Translations under genes and position numbers: made by a program
From: Sipunculus nudus
Taxonomy: Eukaryota > Annelida > Sipuncula > Golfingiida > Sipunculidae
DNA length: 64,000 nt
NCBI GenBank assembly: GCA_026874595.1
Contig: CM049308.1
Coordinates: 18,474,001 to 18,538,000, forward strand
Direction of reading: 5' to 3'
Part shown: positions 13,501 to 28,577 of the stretch, one piece after another
How positions within the stretch are numbered: position 1 is the stretch's first letter
Layout: every line of letters starts with the position of its first letter
The notes under the pieces: generated by a model
Told to the model about the DNA's origin: nothing
Seen by the model: only the letters and a program-made list of their open reading frames with translations
Databases searched by the model: none

Positions 13501-16500
13501 GGAATGATAGGGAGGGTTTCAAATTTTGTGCATGAGTAATTGATAGATATAAACTGAATCATACTTATGTACTCATTAGTTACACAAAACTTTGTGACAA
13601 AATATGCACAAATGGAAAAGTCCAATTTTAATTTGGAGCATTTTTGTGCACAGATTTGAAGATATATCCAAGCTGAATATAGACCAAAGTTAGTGATACG
13701 ATTTGTATATTTTTGTTTGGAACATGGATATGCCTGTATGGTAAGACGCAAGACATGGTGGGCTAGAAAATTTAGATGGTCAACTGGAGCTGATATTAAA
13801 AACAGTAGTCAGTAACAAACATACCTTCACTTTTTAATATTTTTGTTTGTCCAGAGTAATGCAGAGGGCTCTGATTCATCACCCAGAGGACAAAAACGGA
13901 AAGCTGAGGACATGGACTCCGATTCTGATCCCGAACCTGAAGATGAGGTCAAGTGAGTACATTGAAAAGCGGGTGCCCCATAGTAATCGACCTGTCCGTC
14001 CGTCTGTCCATCCACAAATTCTTTCCCGGATGATAACTCCAGTTAGGATTGACAAATTGAGTTCAAACCTGAAATATGTATTAACCATCAATTATTGAAG
14101 ATCCCTATCGATTTTTGGGTCCGGAGGTCAAATCTTCTTCTCCGAAACTGTCCAGCCAAACTGTCCAATATTTCACAGAAATGATCCCTGGAACAATCTT
14201 TCTCAAGTTTGTTCGAATGGTTTAAGTTCGGAGATTTTTGGCCGAGTTACAGGAGGTTGAACTTTGTTAACTGTGCAAAACAGCATATTAAAATTTAAAT
14301 CTCAGAAAGGGCTGGAGCTATCATCACCAAATTTTATGTCAATGTTGGTCACATAGGTCCTATCTGAATTGAGGTATTGGTGGCGCCACCTGCATCGGCC
14401 TTTTTTGTACGGGGTCATCAGTGCCTGTATCACACTGAGGGCTACAAAAAACTTCTATTCTGAAACCATATGGCCAAAATGTTAAATATCGCACAGAAAT
14501 GATCCTAGGGTACTGCTTTCTGAAATTTGTTCAAATGGTCTCTTTTCAGTGACTTTTGGCTAAGTTATGGGAAGCTGAATTTAGTCATATGCTGTAACAG
14601 CCCATTTTAGCTCAGTGGCTACAAAGATCTTCTCCTCAAAAACCACTGGGGCAAATTCTTAAATCTCACACATTAATTATCCTTAGATGTTGATAATTCA
14701 AGTTTGTTCAAATGGTTTTGGTTCAGTGATTTTTGGCTGAGTTATGGGAAGCTTAACTTAGCCATTTTGCTGTATTTTCCCATATGAGTTATAAACCTGT
14801 AAAACGTTTTTTGACTGCCGCTACTGAGGCCAATTAGTATGATATTTTACAAGAATAATCCCCTGAATAATTCTTATAATCTTTTATGGTTCCAAAGAAT
14901 TAATTTTGGCTGAATTATAAAGATTGAATTGAGTCATTTTACCATATATTATAGCTGTGTGAAGCAGATACATCTAGACTGGCACCAGTTTATCAGCATT
15001 TATTACATCATGCCTCTAGACATTTAGATTTCAGACATTTAGATTTCTATGGTTAATATTGACAAGAATGATTTTTAAAAGCTTTTAAAAAATGTAGATT
15101 TATGATTTTTAGATATTCCTCATGCCAGGCAATGTTTACAATTACTGGTATACAGCTCTCTGTGGGTATATAAAGACGGCTGTACATGGATTTTAAATAA
15201 TTAGTATCCATAGTCAAATTAATTCAAGATTTTGCCATCAGTGAGATGTATCTGTATTACAATTTTGCATTCAATATGCATCTGTAATATTTTTTAGGGA
15301 ACCTGTGAGCTAATGCGATGGTGTGGCGGTGTTTGTCTTCTGTACGTTAACCCATACTATTTTGAAAATGATTGGAGCTAGCATCATGAAATTTAATGCA
15401 AAAAATTAGCCATCTCAAAAACTCTGCATTTTCTTAAATTTTATAGAGAAAAAGCTAAAAAAACCTTTAAAAATCTTCTCCTCCAAAACACTCAAGCCAA
15501 ATTGTTCAATATTTCACAGAAATAATCTTTTATACCATCTCCCTCAATTTTGTTCCAATGGTTCAAGTTTGGTGAATTTTGGCCGAGTTACAGGAAGTTG
15601 AACTTTGTCATCTGTCCAAAAAAGCATACTAAAATGGCAGTCTCAGAAACAGCCGGAGCTATCATCACCAAATTTTTTGCCAGTGTTGGTCACATGAGTC
15701 ATATATGAAATTCAGGTATTGGTGGCGCTACCTGCATTGACCTTTTTTTGTATGGGGGTCATTGATCATCTTTTATTATTCTAGATATTTTGATAAAAAG
15801 TTTATGAATATGTCGGCTTGAAAAAAAAATTTTAGCCAAAGTCTTTCAGTATGTGTAAACAGATATACCAACAGGCCAAGATTGAATCCGTATCTTTAAA
15901 TAGGTTGAGAAACTGCCAACTGTTTCAGATTTGGCAACAGATCAAGAGTTCATACAGTGCAGCCAGATATAGGTCAAGAGTTCAATCAGTGCAGCCAAGC
16001 ACAAGGCATGTGATCACCTCATAGGTGATATGTGAACACCTCATGGGCACTATGTGATCACTTCATGGGTGTCAAGCCCCTCAGGGCAGGGCCCCTGCAT
16101 GAGCTTATGCAACGGTGTGGCTACTATTTCAGATTTGGCAACAGGCTAGAGGTCAGTCTGGATCTATTTATAGCTTTGGCAGACTGCCAACTGTATCAGA
16201 TTAGGCAAAAGGTCAAGAGTTCACTCAGTGCAGCCAGATATGGGTCAAGAGTTTACTCAGTGCAGTAGCTGCATTCTATTTATAGCTTTGGCAGACTGCC
16301 AACTGTGTCAGATAATGCAACAGGTCAAGAGTTCACTCAGTGCAGCCAAGTACAGGTCAAAAGTTTACTCAGTCTAGCCAGGTGCAGGTCATGAGTTCAC
16401 TCAGTGCAGTAACCTGAGCAAGCAATTTGTCACAGTTCACTCTGGGCAACAGGCTTTCGCACCTAAGCCTGGTCAGCCCCATGCATCAGACTCAAGATAA

Positions 16501-19500
16501 GTTTGATGTATTGGCCTAATAGTTTGACCTGTCCATGTGTCTTTGATCGCTTTCTCGCTCACAAGACAGGTGTCACCACCTACAATGACTTTTGCACAGT
16601 GTGTGTCCCTGCGTTTTTCTTAGAGGGGTTTGATATATCAGTCTGAAATTGGGCATATGTATATATCTCTGATAGCTTCGTTGTATACAAGACTGGTGGT
16701 GCCAGCTACAATCTTTTTAGTGTTGTGTGCACCCATGCCAGAATTTCAGCAGTGATGTTTGTGTAATTGTTTCTTATTCAAAATGTTTAGTACTTGCATT
16801 GTTCATATACATGAAAAGTAATGGTCCAGCATTGAAGCATTATACCTGGTGTATTTCCCAATGCACAGGTTCGCATTAGGCCTGTAGGCCTTGTTTCTGT
16901 AAGTTATGCGGTAAAAACCATTACTGAACACCTAGTAAGGTTGAGCTCTCTTAGCAAATATGCATGCAAAAGGACACACATTGTTAACACAATAACTCGT
17001 AAAAGTATTTCATATAAGGTCCCCAGACTCACGGCAGTGATGGACCTTTTGATGGGCTACATCATGTTTGAAGATGGGTGACCTTGATGGATTTTCAAGG
17101 TCACAGAGGTGATAATCCTAAAATGATGTTAACCAAATAGCTTGCAAAATAATTTGACTAACACTCACTGAACTTGCACCAGTAATGTTTGTTATGAAGG
17201 GCTAGGTCAAGTTCGAAGATGGATGACCTTGACAGAGGCGATATTTCTCAAATGATGTTAATGCAATAACTCGCATAGAATTTGATGAACAATCAAATTT
17301 ATTTCTGCATAATAACTCCCCTAACATATGATGGATAGGATTCAAACATAAGATGTATCACCCATGGCCTAAGGGAGAAGCTTATTGATATTTGGGTCAG
17401 AAGGGAAAAAAAAAGTAATACACAGTTTGGTGTTCAGTTGCTGGTGTCCCCTTCAGCGGGCCAGAAATGGATGAATCTTTTTTGAGTCACTTGTGTACAG
17501 AGGCATTACATTTTCACAGCATATTTTGTACAGACAATTTGAAGATTTCCCAGAAAAGGATACACTGGCCCAACGCACCACAGTGGCTCTCATTTAGACC
17601 ATCTTTGGACAAAGCTATCTCCACTTCCAGCATCTCAAGGAATTTGGACCTATTATAGTGACCATCAACAAATTTACATTGATATTCATATGTAGCCATT
17701 CTACACATCATAGCACATCTGTAGACCCAAGCCCAAGAATAGCTGAATCTCAATTCAAGAGAATGACCATTTTATCACTACTAACCAGCAGCTGACTCTC
17801 TCTAATACTACAAGGTTTATGTACAGACTCAAGCCTCACATATAATAACACTTTACCATATCTTTTCTTCCAGTTTATACATGTCATCTGTTCTTTACAG
17901 TTTCTTTAATTTTCAAATATCACTCTATCAGCCCATGCTATCAAAGTACACCAAATTCACAGTACTTAAATTTATAATGACTGCATCTTTTGGGGGACCC
18001 TTACTGACCTGTCAGTTTTCTAGTTTACAAAGTAGATGCACATCCAGCATATGTAAAATCTTAACAGCATGGGTGTCAGTCAATTTCAGCAAGTTAATTA
18101 CCAGTTTAGTTCTCCCTCAGTTTTGTGGGGACCAAAATGATCTGTGTGAGACGAACAGTCCAGAGGCAAGTGTTTAAACTAGTTCTAGGTCACATGCATT
18201 AAAAATAATGTGACACTGCATGCTATGTCACACTTGACTGCTCACAGAGGCCCTAGATTGGTTTAATCAATGGGTTGCAATTCAGTGTATTGATTATTTT
18301 TTGCATTCACAGACTCCTGTATATGATACTGTCATATAGATACTCATGTTGATATGAATTATTGTAGACTCTGGGAAGATGGATGGAGGGAGCGCTACTA
18401 TGTCAGTAAGTTTGGAGTTGATGCAGATGACCTTGACTTCCGCCATGCTGTGGTGAGTGTAGATGGTACCCTCGCATTACATCTATACATTTATTTAAGG
18501 GGCCCAATCACCTATCTGACTTTTATAAACTAAAGGTTATCCCTTGGAGCTTTTATAAAAATAGTCCAGAAAATGTGGATTTCACCGCACACAGGCTGCT
18601 TGTTTTGTTTATACCAACATGTTTGTATTATGTAGGGGCCCGCCAAAATAAAACAATTTCAACAAGGGTATCTGGCAGCAAGTCAGATAAGCCAGAGCTT
18701 TGCAAATGGCATTTTGACCACCTTAGGTTACATGTTTTTCTTATTTGTGAACATTGCTGTGTTTACAAACATGTTGTTGAGAAAAAATTTCATATATCCT
18801 TCAGGGTGGCGGTATATGAACCTTCCACAACCAAAATTGCCCTTAGATCATTAATAATAAACAGAGAAAGCCAGAAATCACTAAATCTGTTCCAAAAGGT
18901 AGGTGAATGGGCATCTTTAATGCAGGGTTACCCGTAAGATTATCAATGACACTAAAAGAACCAAAGCAATTATTGATGGCTCTGACAAGCATAGAAATCA
19001 TCAATACACAAATAATTCATAAACTTTTTCAACAGACAGAGCGAGTATCATTGGTAATTCATGATCAGTAGGAAACAAAAAAATCTGCAAGAAAGATTCT
19101 ATGGTGTTGAACATACAGGCTTTTTGTATGCTTCATTAAGACGATGTAATAATTCCATGATATCTCATCTGCAAATATGTTGCAACCAGGTGCAGTTATA
19201 TAAATTATATGTTACATAAATAAATTACCTACTCATGGTACAAAAATATACATTTTTATTGCTAATTCATCACCAGATTTTATCAAGTAATCAGTATTAT
19301 CATTCATTTCAATGTACAGCTTTTATATGATTTTATCAATTTATGATTATTATACGTTCACCAATTCTCAGTTACTATAGTCCGTTTCATCCCCTCATGT
19401 CCACCTGTTTTTTGCTATGAAAATTTTTATTAGTTACAACTAAGGGAAACAATTATAGTGTAGAGCAGAGGATTAAAGAACCTAATTTTCAACAAGGTAA

Positions 19501-22500
19501 ATAAATACCTACCTTACACCTTATTTAAGAAACAGAATTATTTTAAAATATGAGAAATCAGTCTACATTTTACAACATATCAGACCCATTTATGGCGGTC
19601 AAGGTCATTGGTCACATGCAAAAACAGCCTCAACTGACAGCTGTTGATTGGATGATCTCATGTAAACACTCTAAAAAATATAACCAGCTAAAACAAAGAT
19701 GGCTACTTCTGGAGGGACACTTCATATCTGCCAGATCATGGTGAAGAGACTAAAATGTTGTAAAACATAAACGGCAGATTTATTGTAAAATTCTTAATTG
19801 CAATATTAGGTTGTCACTTCCATATGTTAGTTTATTGGAAATTAATGAAAAATATAATCATTTAAGAAAATCATCAACAAAAAACAGGTAGACAGCATGT
19901 GGTGAAACGGACTATAATATTTCTACAGATGGTGAGCCCAAGCTCCTGGTATCATTAATCCTCCAATTACTAAGACAGTCAGATTGGGATTATGTAGCAC
20001 CTTAAAAACATGAAAGAATTCAAAACTGCAGAATTTAATTAGATAAATATCCTAAATTTTTTAGGAAAATATCCAGATGTCCATAAAGGTCCTTAAAATG
20101 ACCTAATTGTGCACCCAAATCTCTTAGTTTAAGCAACCATGAAAGCTTAATGAAAGCCATTTGAACATTGAAAAGGCAGGCTAATTGCCAAGAGGATGTC
20201 TAGCCTGTATACTGCTTTGTGGATAGCAGGGCTTATTATATATAAGCTGCAGAATTTTCTTTTCTTTTACCATAACCAAACATTTTTGCATCAGTTTTCC
20301 TCACATGTAATTGCCATGGATGACCTTATAAAAGTTTGACTTCCCAGTGTCCCAAAGTCATAGTCTGGACTGACAAATTTCAATCCTGCACACAGTTGGT
20401 GTTTGTGGTCAGCCATGACAAATGTAGTCACTTCTGTCACTTGATAATCTGTGTATAATAAAACACTCCAGTTTTGTAGGAATTACACAGCCATGTCACA
20501 GCAAACAGTTTTAGGAATGAAGATACATTTTGTCTTTGGTGAGATGGCGTTTGACATGTATATAAAAACTAAGCTTTCTTGCACTAAATGTTCTGTGTGA
20601 CTGGTCACACACTGCTTTGTGTCTCTTTATATGTTTATATGTAAAATAATTTCTATAATTTTGTTTTAGGCAAATGCATACGTCCAAGGCTTGTGCTGGG
20701 TGCTTAGGTATTACTATCAGGTAAGATTCTATTTACTCGTCAAACAAGTATGAGTGTTCTGTGTAGATGCATGTCTTGAGACACATAATTCAAGGCATAT
20801 AATTTCTGATACATCTGGTTAAATATCACAGTCTTCACTGTGATTGGTGTTTGTTTACTATCTTTGTAGCAAATATGATAATAGTGAATTTTTATCCTTA
20901 TATTAAATCATTGGTCATTCATTTAGATATTGTTAGAAAATATAGTCTAGATCATGGTTAAATGAAGAACAGTTCATACTTTAAAAGGCTGTCAGTCTTG
21001 TTAGTTAAAATTATTTATAAAAAGACTTTTCTTTTAAACGGTGGTTATAGTTGAGGATTATTGTTCTGACATATGTTTATTGTATGTATGATTACAGTAG
21101 TAGCACTGTAATTCAGGAAATTTTCTTAGCCTACAGTAGAAATTATTTTCACAAGCCTGTAAGTTTTGTTAAAGCTTTTTATCTACAATTTGGTGTGCTT
21201 ATAATTTACACAAGATGAAACCTCGGGCAAATTTTATGACAATTTACCGCATCTGACAATTTTATGACAGTTTACTTAAAGAGTCTTTGCTGTCACTTAT
21301 ACAACAATGACTTTAATTATTACATTAATATTTAATACATTATCCTATTTCAGGGATGTCCCTCATGGAAATGGTACTTTCCCTACCACTACTCACCATT
21401 TGCATCAGATTTTGTGAACATCGCTGATCTCAATACTGATTTTGAGAAAAACACAGCACCGGTAAGGAAACGTGTGTGTGGGCAGAGAGTTAAAATAATG
21501 AGCATCCCTTAAGCTCCGTTGTATACTCACTGTTAATCCATAACATAGAATATCCATCACATTGTACATCTGCTGTAAACCCAATTACACCCTGTAAAAA
21601 ATAAGGGGGCCTAGACAGTCGAGTGGTAACAAGCTTGGATCTCTTTGCTGGGGACCTGGGTTTGATTCCTGGTATGTTTTGTAGTTGGTTTCAGTGGTCT
21701 GTCCAAGCTGAGTAGTTTTTCCACTTAGGATGATATGATAACACATTCACTGTCAGGCTATGGTGCATTTTCCACTTAGAATTCAGTTTTAATGGACCTC
21801 TTTACAGTTAATGTGCATTTGTATATAAATTGTCTTCCTTTTTAACAGTTCAAGCCCCTGGAGCAGCTGATGGGCGTGTTTCCTGCAGCCAGTAAGCAGC
21901 ATCTACCTATCACCTGGCAGACCCTCATGTATGACCCGGTAAGTAGCAGTGTTGTGCCGATTAATCGATTATATCAATTTTTTTTTCATTGATAATCAGT
22001 GAAATCAGCAGCATTTTTGTATACTCAATCACAAATGATTATTTATGCACATGGAAGGAAAACATATTATCTAGAAAACCATTTTCCAGTACTGTCAGAG
22101 AACAACAATAAAACAACATTAAAACAACCTGCAGATAAATGTCAAAAACCTTATTTTTACTTTGTCCTTTCAAAATGACAGTGAACATGTTTTTAATAAG
22201 TACCCATTTTAAAGATGGCTACTTGTGTACTATAGTAACCAGTTGTGAGTGCCACCTTGTGTCATGTATGATTATCATAATAACATGATTTAACGAGTCT
22301 TCATATTAATACTGATGAGTAATGAGTGACTCCTTCACGCCCAGTACAGTATGTTTGTTGAGTCCGCATATGTAATATATCCAGGGTATTTTTATTTATT
22401 TTCATGTGCTTACCTACACAGTATTATAAGTTTGTGATAGCTGTGTCACATATCAGTTTCATGCTATCCATATTCTTCATGGGTGATAAAGGAAATCTCA

Positions 22501-25500
22501 TCTTATTATATTTATTTACATAAAAACCACAATTTACACAGCACACAGACCGCATCTGGAGAGTATACAAACTAATAATTTTACCTGTTCATTTCAGGAA
22601 TCAACAATTATTGATTTCTACCCGGAGAACTTTAAGATTGACCTGAATGGCAAGAAGTATGCATGGCAAGGGGTTGCCCTTCTGCCGTTTGTTGATGAGA
22701 AACGTCTTTGGAAAGCACTAGATTCCGTGTACCCAGATCTCACTGAGGAAGAACGTAAGAATATACAAGTTTGATTCTGCACATGAAAAGCATAATGATT
22801 TAAATCCACTGGTTTTTTTTTAAGTTATAAAAATTGATTTATTTAAATGATTTATTTTACTAAATTGATTTTTCATATTTTCAAAAATATAGGCTGATGA
22901 AAATGCTTGAAATGAATATTTCATCTTTATTTTGTACATAAAACTTAAACTTCTGAACATTATGTACATAAATAAAAATTTAGTTTTATGGCAAAAAGGA
23001 CATACTTGTTTATGTAAATGCATTTTATAGTGTGTTATGCCTAAATATCAAAATCAGATCAGTGTGGTACAACCCTAGTTTGTATGATACAAATTAAAGA
23101 ATATTAACAGAAAAAAGGATCCAGATTTATAAAGAGTTTATCTGATTTGCAGGTTCCAGAAATGTCCGTGGCAACGACCGATTATTTCTCAGGAAGGGCC
23201 ATGCAGCATATGATATGCTAAGTGTGATCTATGAGAACGGAGGTACCAGTGAGGTCAGTTACAGGATCATATGTACAGAAAATGCAAATATATGCAAATT
23301 TATAAAATTCCATCAGGGTATTGTTTAGCCCAAAACATTGATACAAGAAATGTACACAGCAAATTTCAACTGAAACATATAAAGCTAACTTGTACTCCAG
23401 CTGCAGATGTCTTAGGTATAATTTCAATAAATAAAAGACTTATTTTCTACATTTGTATTATCTGTGCTTGAAGATAATGTATCAGGAATATCCCAGTCAC
23501 CAAATGTTACCATCCAGGAATTATGTCTCCCCTTTTGTTATAGGATACACATAGTGTTTGGTCTGTTGTCTTTGGTGGTGGCATCCAGTATCTGCGTCAT
23601 TTCTTGTGAACACAATAAATTTTGAATTATTTCATATTCTTTCAACAAATTTTATGCACAGATTGTTTCAACCAAGTTCATGGATGAGTTAAAAAACTAT
23701 TGACCTTGATCTGGATCTTCAAGGTCAAATCAGCAGAATTATTGCTCACTGTTTCTAAGGTTTCTTATGAATGCAGCAACAGTGCATGATGGCATCATCA
23801 TCCTGTTTGTGAACAATGGTAAAACTAGGTTGAAACACTTTCTTGGGAAATTTATAAGTCATTGTGACATAAAGTGATACTGTCAGTAGACGATTAACAC
23901 TCGAGACCTTTGGGGATTTTTTAAATGTGATATAAATGAATTCTTTATTTAAAAGAATGATATTCAAGTCATGAACTGGTAAAGGATTTCTTATGAATGT
24001 GGTAACTTTGAAGCATTCCCCATATTAATTTGATACCCAAGTTGTTTCAACCAAGTTCTTGAACAGGCTGGACCCAGGATGATTACACTTCTAGGACCTG
24101 TAGGTGTGGAAGACACTAGGCCTGAGTGACACCAGAGTATAAAATAAAAAAAAAAACAGGAAGCAGGTGCTACCGACCTGTCACACCGTCCCAAACTGAA
24201 ATGGAACTACAGATGTACAGACTTAGATGAAGAATTAGATAAGACAGTATGTAAGAACTTTCAGGTAGTAAACTCTGCAAAAAAAATCTTTAAAAAAGGG
24301 GGTTTTACAGTCATGGAATTAATAATGATTGTTGTGGTGGCTATTGTGTTTCAGAAGATGGACATGAATGCAAAGTTAACTCAGGGAATGCAAGGGAAGG
24401 TGTGGCCAGACAAGTTTGCCGTTAGTGAAGGCAGGTGAGTTCCCCAGGGAAAGAGGTAGAGAAAAACTAAATCATATGAAAAGGTATCATAACAACTGCA
24501 TTAATAGCACTAAGAAAACACAATTTTATCCAGATCTGCACATAAAAAAAACCAGTGCCTCCAAACTTATCACTCAGTGCTCAGAAGTAGTTCCAAGTTT
24601 CCCCACCAGGTGTCAGCAACTGTCGACTTCTATGCAGGAGGTAATAATGATGGTACATGTTGTAGGTCATATTTAAGATACAACACATTTATCACTGTCA
24701 TGCAGATGTATCTGTATCTAATTAACAGTGCCATCTGTTGGCCATGATTTTAAACAGATGAATCTTTCATTAGTGGTTATTGTACCATTTGTTGATGACA
24801 GTGCACATATCTTATCTCAGTAACTTCAGAACAATTATGTATAAAAACAATGTGTGCAGGTGATAAATCACATTTTATCTTTAATTTGTAATACTGGTAC
24901 AAATCTATGCAGGGTTAATTTTCAAGTCATTTTAATTGTTAACTACATGTGTCACTACCTCATTGAGAAAAAACTGCTACTGACATGTTCTTCATATTTT
25001 ATACCAATACTGTCTTGAGAAGAGCATTTCAGACTATTCACAAGCCTATTTGCAGAGTTATTTAGACATGTATTTAATAAATTATGATTAAGCCCCTGAG
25101 AATTTCCTTTCTTTGAGGAAATGTTGGCAAAATTGAAAGTGATATTTATCTCTTTGTTGTAAGTGTTTGCCTTAGTAGTAAAATATACCACGATGTCAAA
25201 ATACCTTGTCACTTAATCTCAAACCAGCAATTGCACACTTCAGCTTGTATTAAAATTTTCTGATCCAGGACTGTCCATATCTTAAAAGTTTATAAAAAAG
25301 TATGTTAAAAAAGATACTGAATCTGTTTATTATGCCATTGAGATTATGCATGGCTCCATAGCAAATCATATTAAGCCAAACTATTTACTGCCGGAGTGTG
25401 TTCACAGATGATGACCTCAATGAATATTCACATAACCTACAGCTCTGCATATCAGTGGCTTGCTCATGTTCTTATGGGAATTATTTCACATGAAGAACAA

Positions 25501-28498
25501 ATGGTGTTATAACATATAGCTGAAGATTTGCTGTTGTAATAATTATCTAATTTTTTTTATATTTCTTATTGATTTATATAGAAAATAATATTTTTTGTTT
25601 CAGTGTTGTCAAATCACCACTTCCCAACTGCAAGGACCAAGGAAACAACCAAGTCATCAGGTAATACATAATTAGTGTTTATAATGCCTACAGTAACAAA
25701 TTAATTTTGATACAAGCTTAGCCCATGTATAAATTTTATTTAAATCAGAACTGCTTACAGATCACAATGGCAAAATGACAAACAAGAGTGCCTTCAAACT
25801 TTCCTCAGATGCTGCATTTAGCTGAAGTGACAAGTTTACCATGTCTGCTTGAGCAGATTCAGCCCCTAATATACACATTTAAGGGTCATAATGTGAGTTT
25901 ATACATTGTAAATCAAAATGAGTGTAGCCAGCATTGTCTGCTTGCAAAATGTTATTGTATGCCACTCTTGTCTGTATGTTGGAACTAGTTATCTTTTTTG
26001 TCAAGCCTTAATATTGTCATTAGTGCACATGTGACAGTGCAGCATTCAGATTTAACAGTGATATAAAGGGCATGTAACGATGATACCTAATATTTGTGTG
26101 GAAAAAAAAGATTGACACAATTTAATTTTTTTTTTAGTAAGAAGTAACTTTGTGAGTAACATAATGTGAGTTTATACATTGTAAATCAAAATGAGTGTAG
26201 CCAGCATTGTCTGCTTGCAAAATGTTAATGTATGCCACTCTTGTCTGTATGTTGGAACTAGTTATCTTTTTTGTCAAGCCTTAATATTGTCATTAGTGCA
26301 CATGTGACAGTGCAGCATTCAGATTTAACAGTGATATAAAGGGCATGTAACGATGATACCTAATATTTGTGTGGAAAAAAAAGATTGACACAATTTAATT
26401 TTTTTTTGAGTAAGAAGTAACTTGGACCTTGGCTGCAAGTGTTATTGTAATTTTATTGTAAGTTACACTTTCTGGCTGAGAACCATGACCTGCAGGTCAC
26501 CTTTTTATACCTCGCATGGCAAACTGCAGCTGTAAACTTAGTAGCAATGTGCAATAAGGATATATTGGAATTTGCTCTTGTGTCATACAGTTTTTTTTTT
26601 TTTTTTTACTTTTCTAGTGTGACATTTTTGGACCCACAGTTTGATGATGGATTTGTGTTCAAAGCGAAGATTCTTCCAAATGCAAAGTAAGTATCAGAAC
26701 AGGTTTCAGGTTTATGTTTATTCATTTCACTGATCTAACCAAGGAATTGGTGAACCTTGAAATGCATGTTATGTGTAGCTGTTTACCAAAAAGTGTGATT
26801 AGACTCCTGGTGGAGGTTTTGGTCTCTGACTGCTCTCTAGTGTTTGATCTGACCTTCACCTCTGCTCTTAGGGATTTGTCACAGTGAACTTTAGCCATTA
26901 CTTGCTCATTATTGCAAAAGCACATGAAATTTTCATTCAGTTATCTGGTGATCATCAATTTTTATCAAAGTCTTTCATTCTCCTTTCTGTTTTAAGCACT
27001 TGGTCACCAAAGATAACTATCAATTACATCACAATAAGGCCTAAAAAAGAACATCTCTAACAACCAGACTTAACTGTAAAAAATTGATTTATTCAAGAAA
27101 TTTTTATTACATTCTCTTAAAAACGCTGTGCTATTAATTTAAGATTAAGCTGGAAATCAGTTTTTGAGCTGGATTCTAAGTTAAGATATCAATAATTGGA
27201 CAGTATAATGCTCCAAAAATCTTTCAGTATTAAAGATGATGGATATTTAGGGTAACCCAATTATTAGTTGATCTTTTATGGGTTCACTCAAACTGATGAT
27301 GGATTATGATATAGGAACTGACTCCCACCACCATTTTCCTTGGCTTTGTACTAGAATTGATGAACTATGTATGGTAATGCAACTTCATCTTGGTTTGTTT
27401 AATTCTTGATATTCTAATCAACCTTTCAAGCTGAATCTTGTACTTTTATGTGTTTTGAGGTTTCCGGACAAAGTTCTCAAACCTGAGGACTTCAACCAGA
27501 ACCAGTCATGGCGGCCTCAACTTGGGTTCACCAGAGGTAGTGGTTATCGTGGTCGTGGCAGCTCCAGGCCGGACACCGCTCGCAGATTCATCAGGTAATT
27601 CACATAACCACCACAGCACATATGCCCAGCCCCCCTTTGACCTAATTATGTTAAAGGCCCCCAAAATGCTCCTACACAGAAGGCTTTCCATGCCTGGTTG
27701 TGAGAATGGTTTATAAGACAACAGTCACATCTTTTAGAAAGACGTCACAAAGGTTGTAATCAGCGGGAATTGCTATATCTCTGTTCTCCAGTGATAAATA
27801 TATTGCAATCAGTGTTTTGCCACATATTGGTTTATTTGTCTCTTATGAATTCAGTGCAAGATAAGACATTATTTACTCGGCAGTCAGTGGAATAGCTCCT
27901 ACAGCCTTTGGCCTAGAACTTTTTATATTGTCTTCTTCATATAAAAAATATCCTAGAAAATTTGCACGTTGGTACTAGTACAGACTACACATGTTCTGTT
28001 TTGGAGAGTCGCCCAAATTATGCATATATGCACTTGTCAGGTGATTGACTGTTTACATTGCCAATGTTAACTTGATTGGTTGCTTGCAATTGCTCTGCTC
28101 ATGATTATTCATTGAATGAATATGTGATTATAGTCACATAAAATTCATGGTATATTCTGTATCTAAATTGTAATGGCTTGACTTGTTATATAGATCTGCT
28201 ATTTCTGCATGTCATTATTAATAAATATGTTACATGGGCAGAGTTTGCAAATGGTTTTGCATGCTGTTTTTCAAATAAGGTATACATGATCACTTCTGAT
28301 TGTTCAAATATTTTTTATGTTTAGTGAACAAATTTTGAGGTTGTGAAAATGTTGTTTGCTCAACATGTAATTTCCAAAACATAACAAAGTCTCAGATGTT
28401 GCACCATACCTACAAATTAATTTAAAAATTTGAGTATTAATTTGAGGTAATATTGGTATGTAATGACAGATTTAATAAAACACTATTGTTTTGTTTTT

Positions 28499-28577
<79 letters not shown>

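Noticed and set aside
13407-13751. 114-codon antisense intronic frame
   Set aside because: No motif, no start or splice support; composition not coding-like.
18575-18937. 120-codon frame in an XRN2 intron
   Set aside because: No recognisable domain, inside an intron on the gene strand, amino-acid mix typical of translated non-coding DNA; at most a transposon relic.
21604-21680. Functional tRNA gene
   Set aside because: A- and B-box-like words are present but the acceptor and anticodon stems do not pair; better read as a SINE head.
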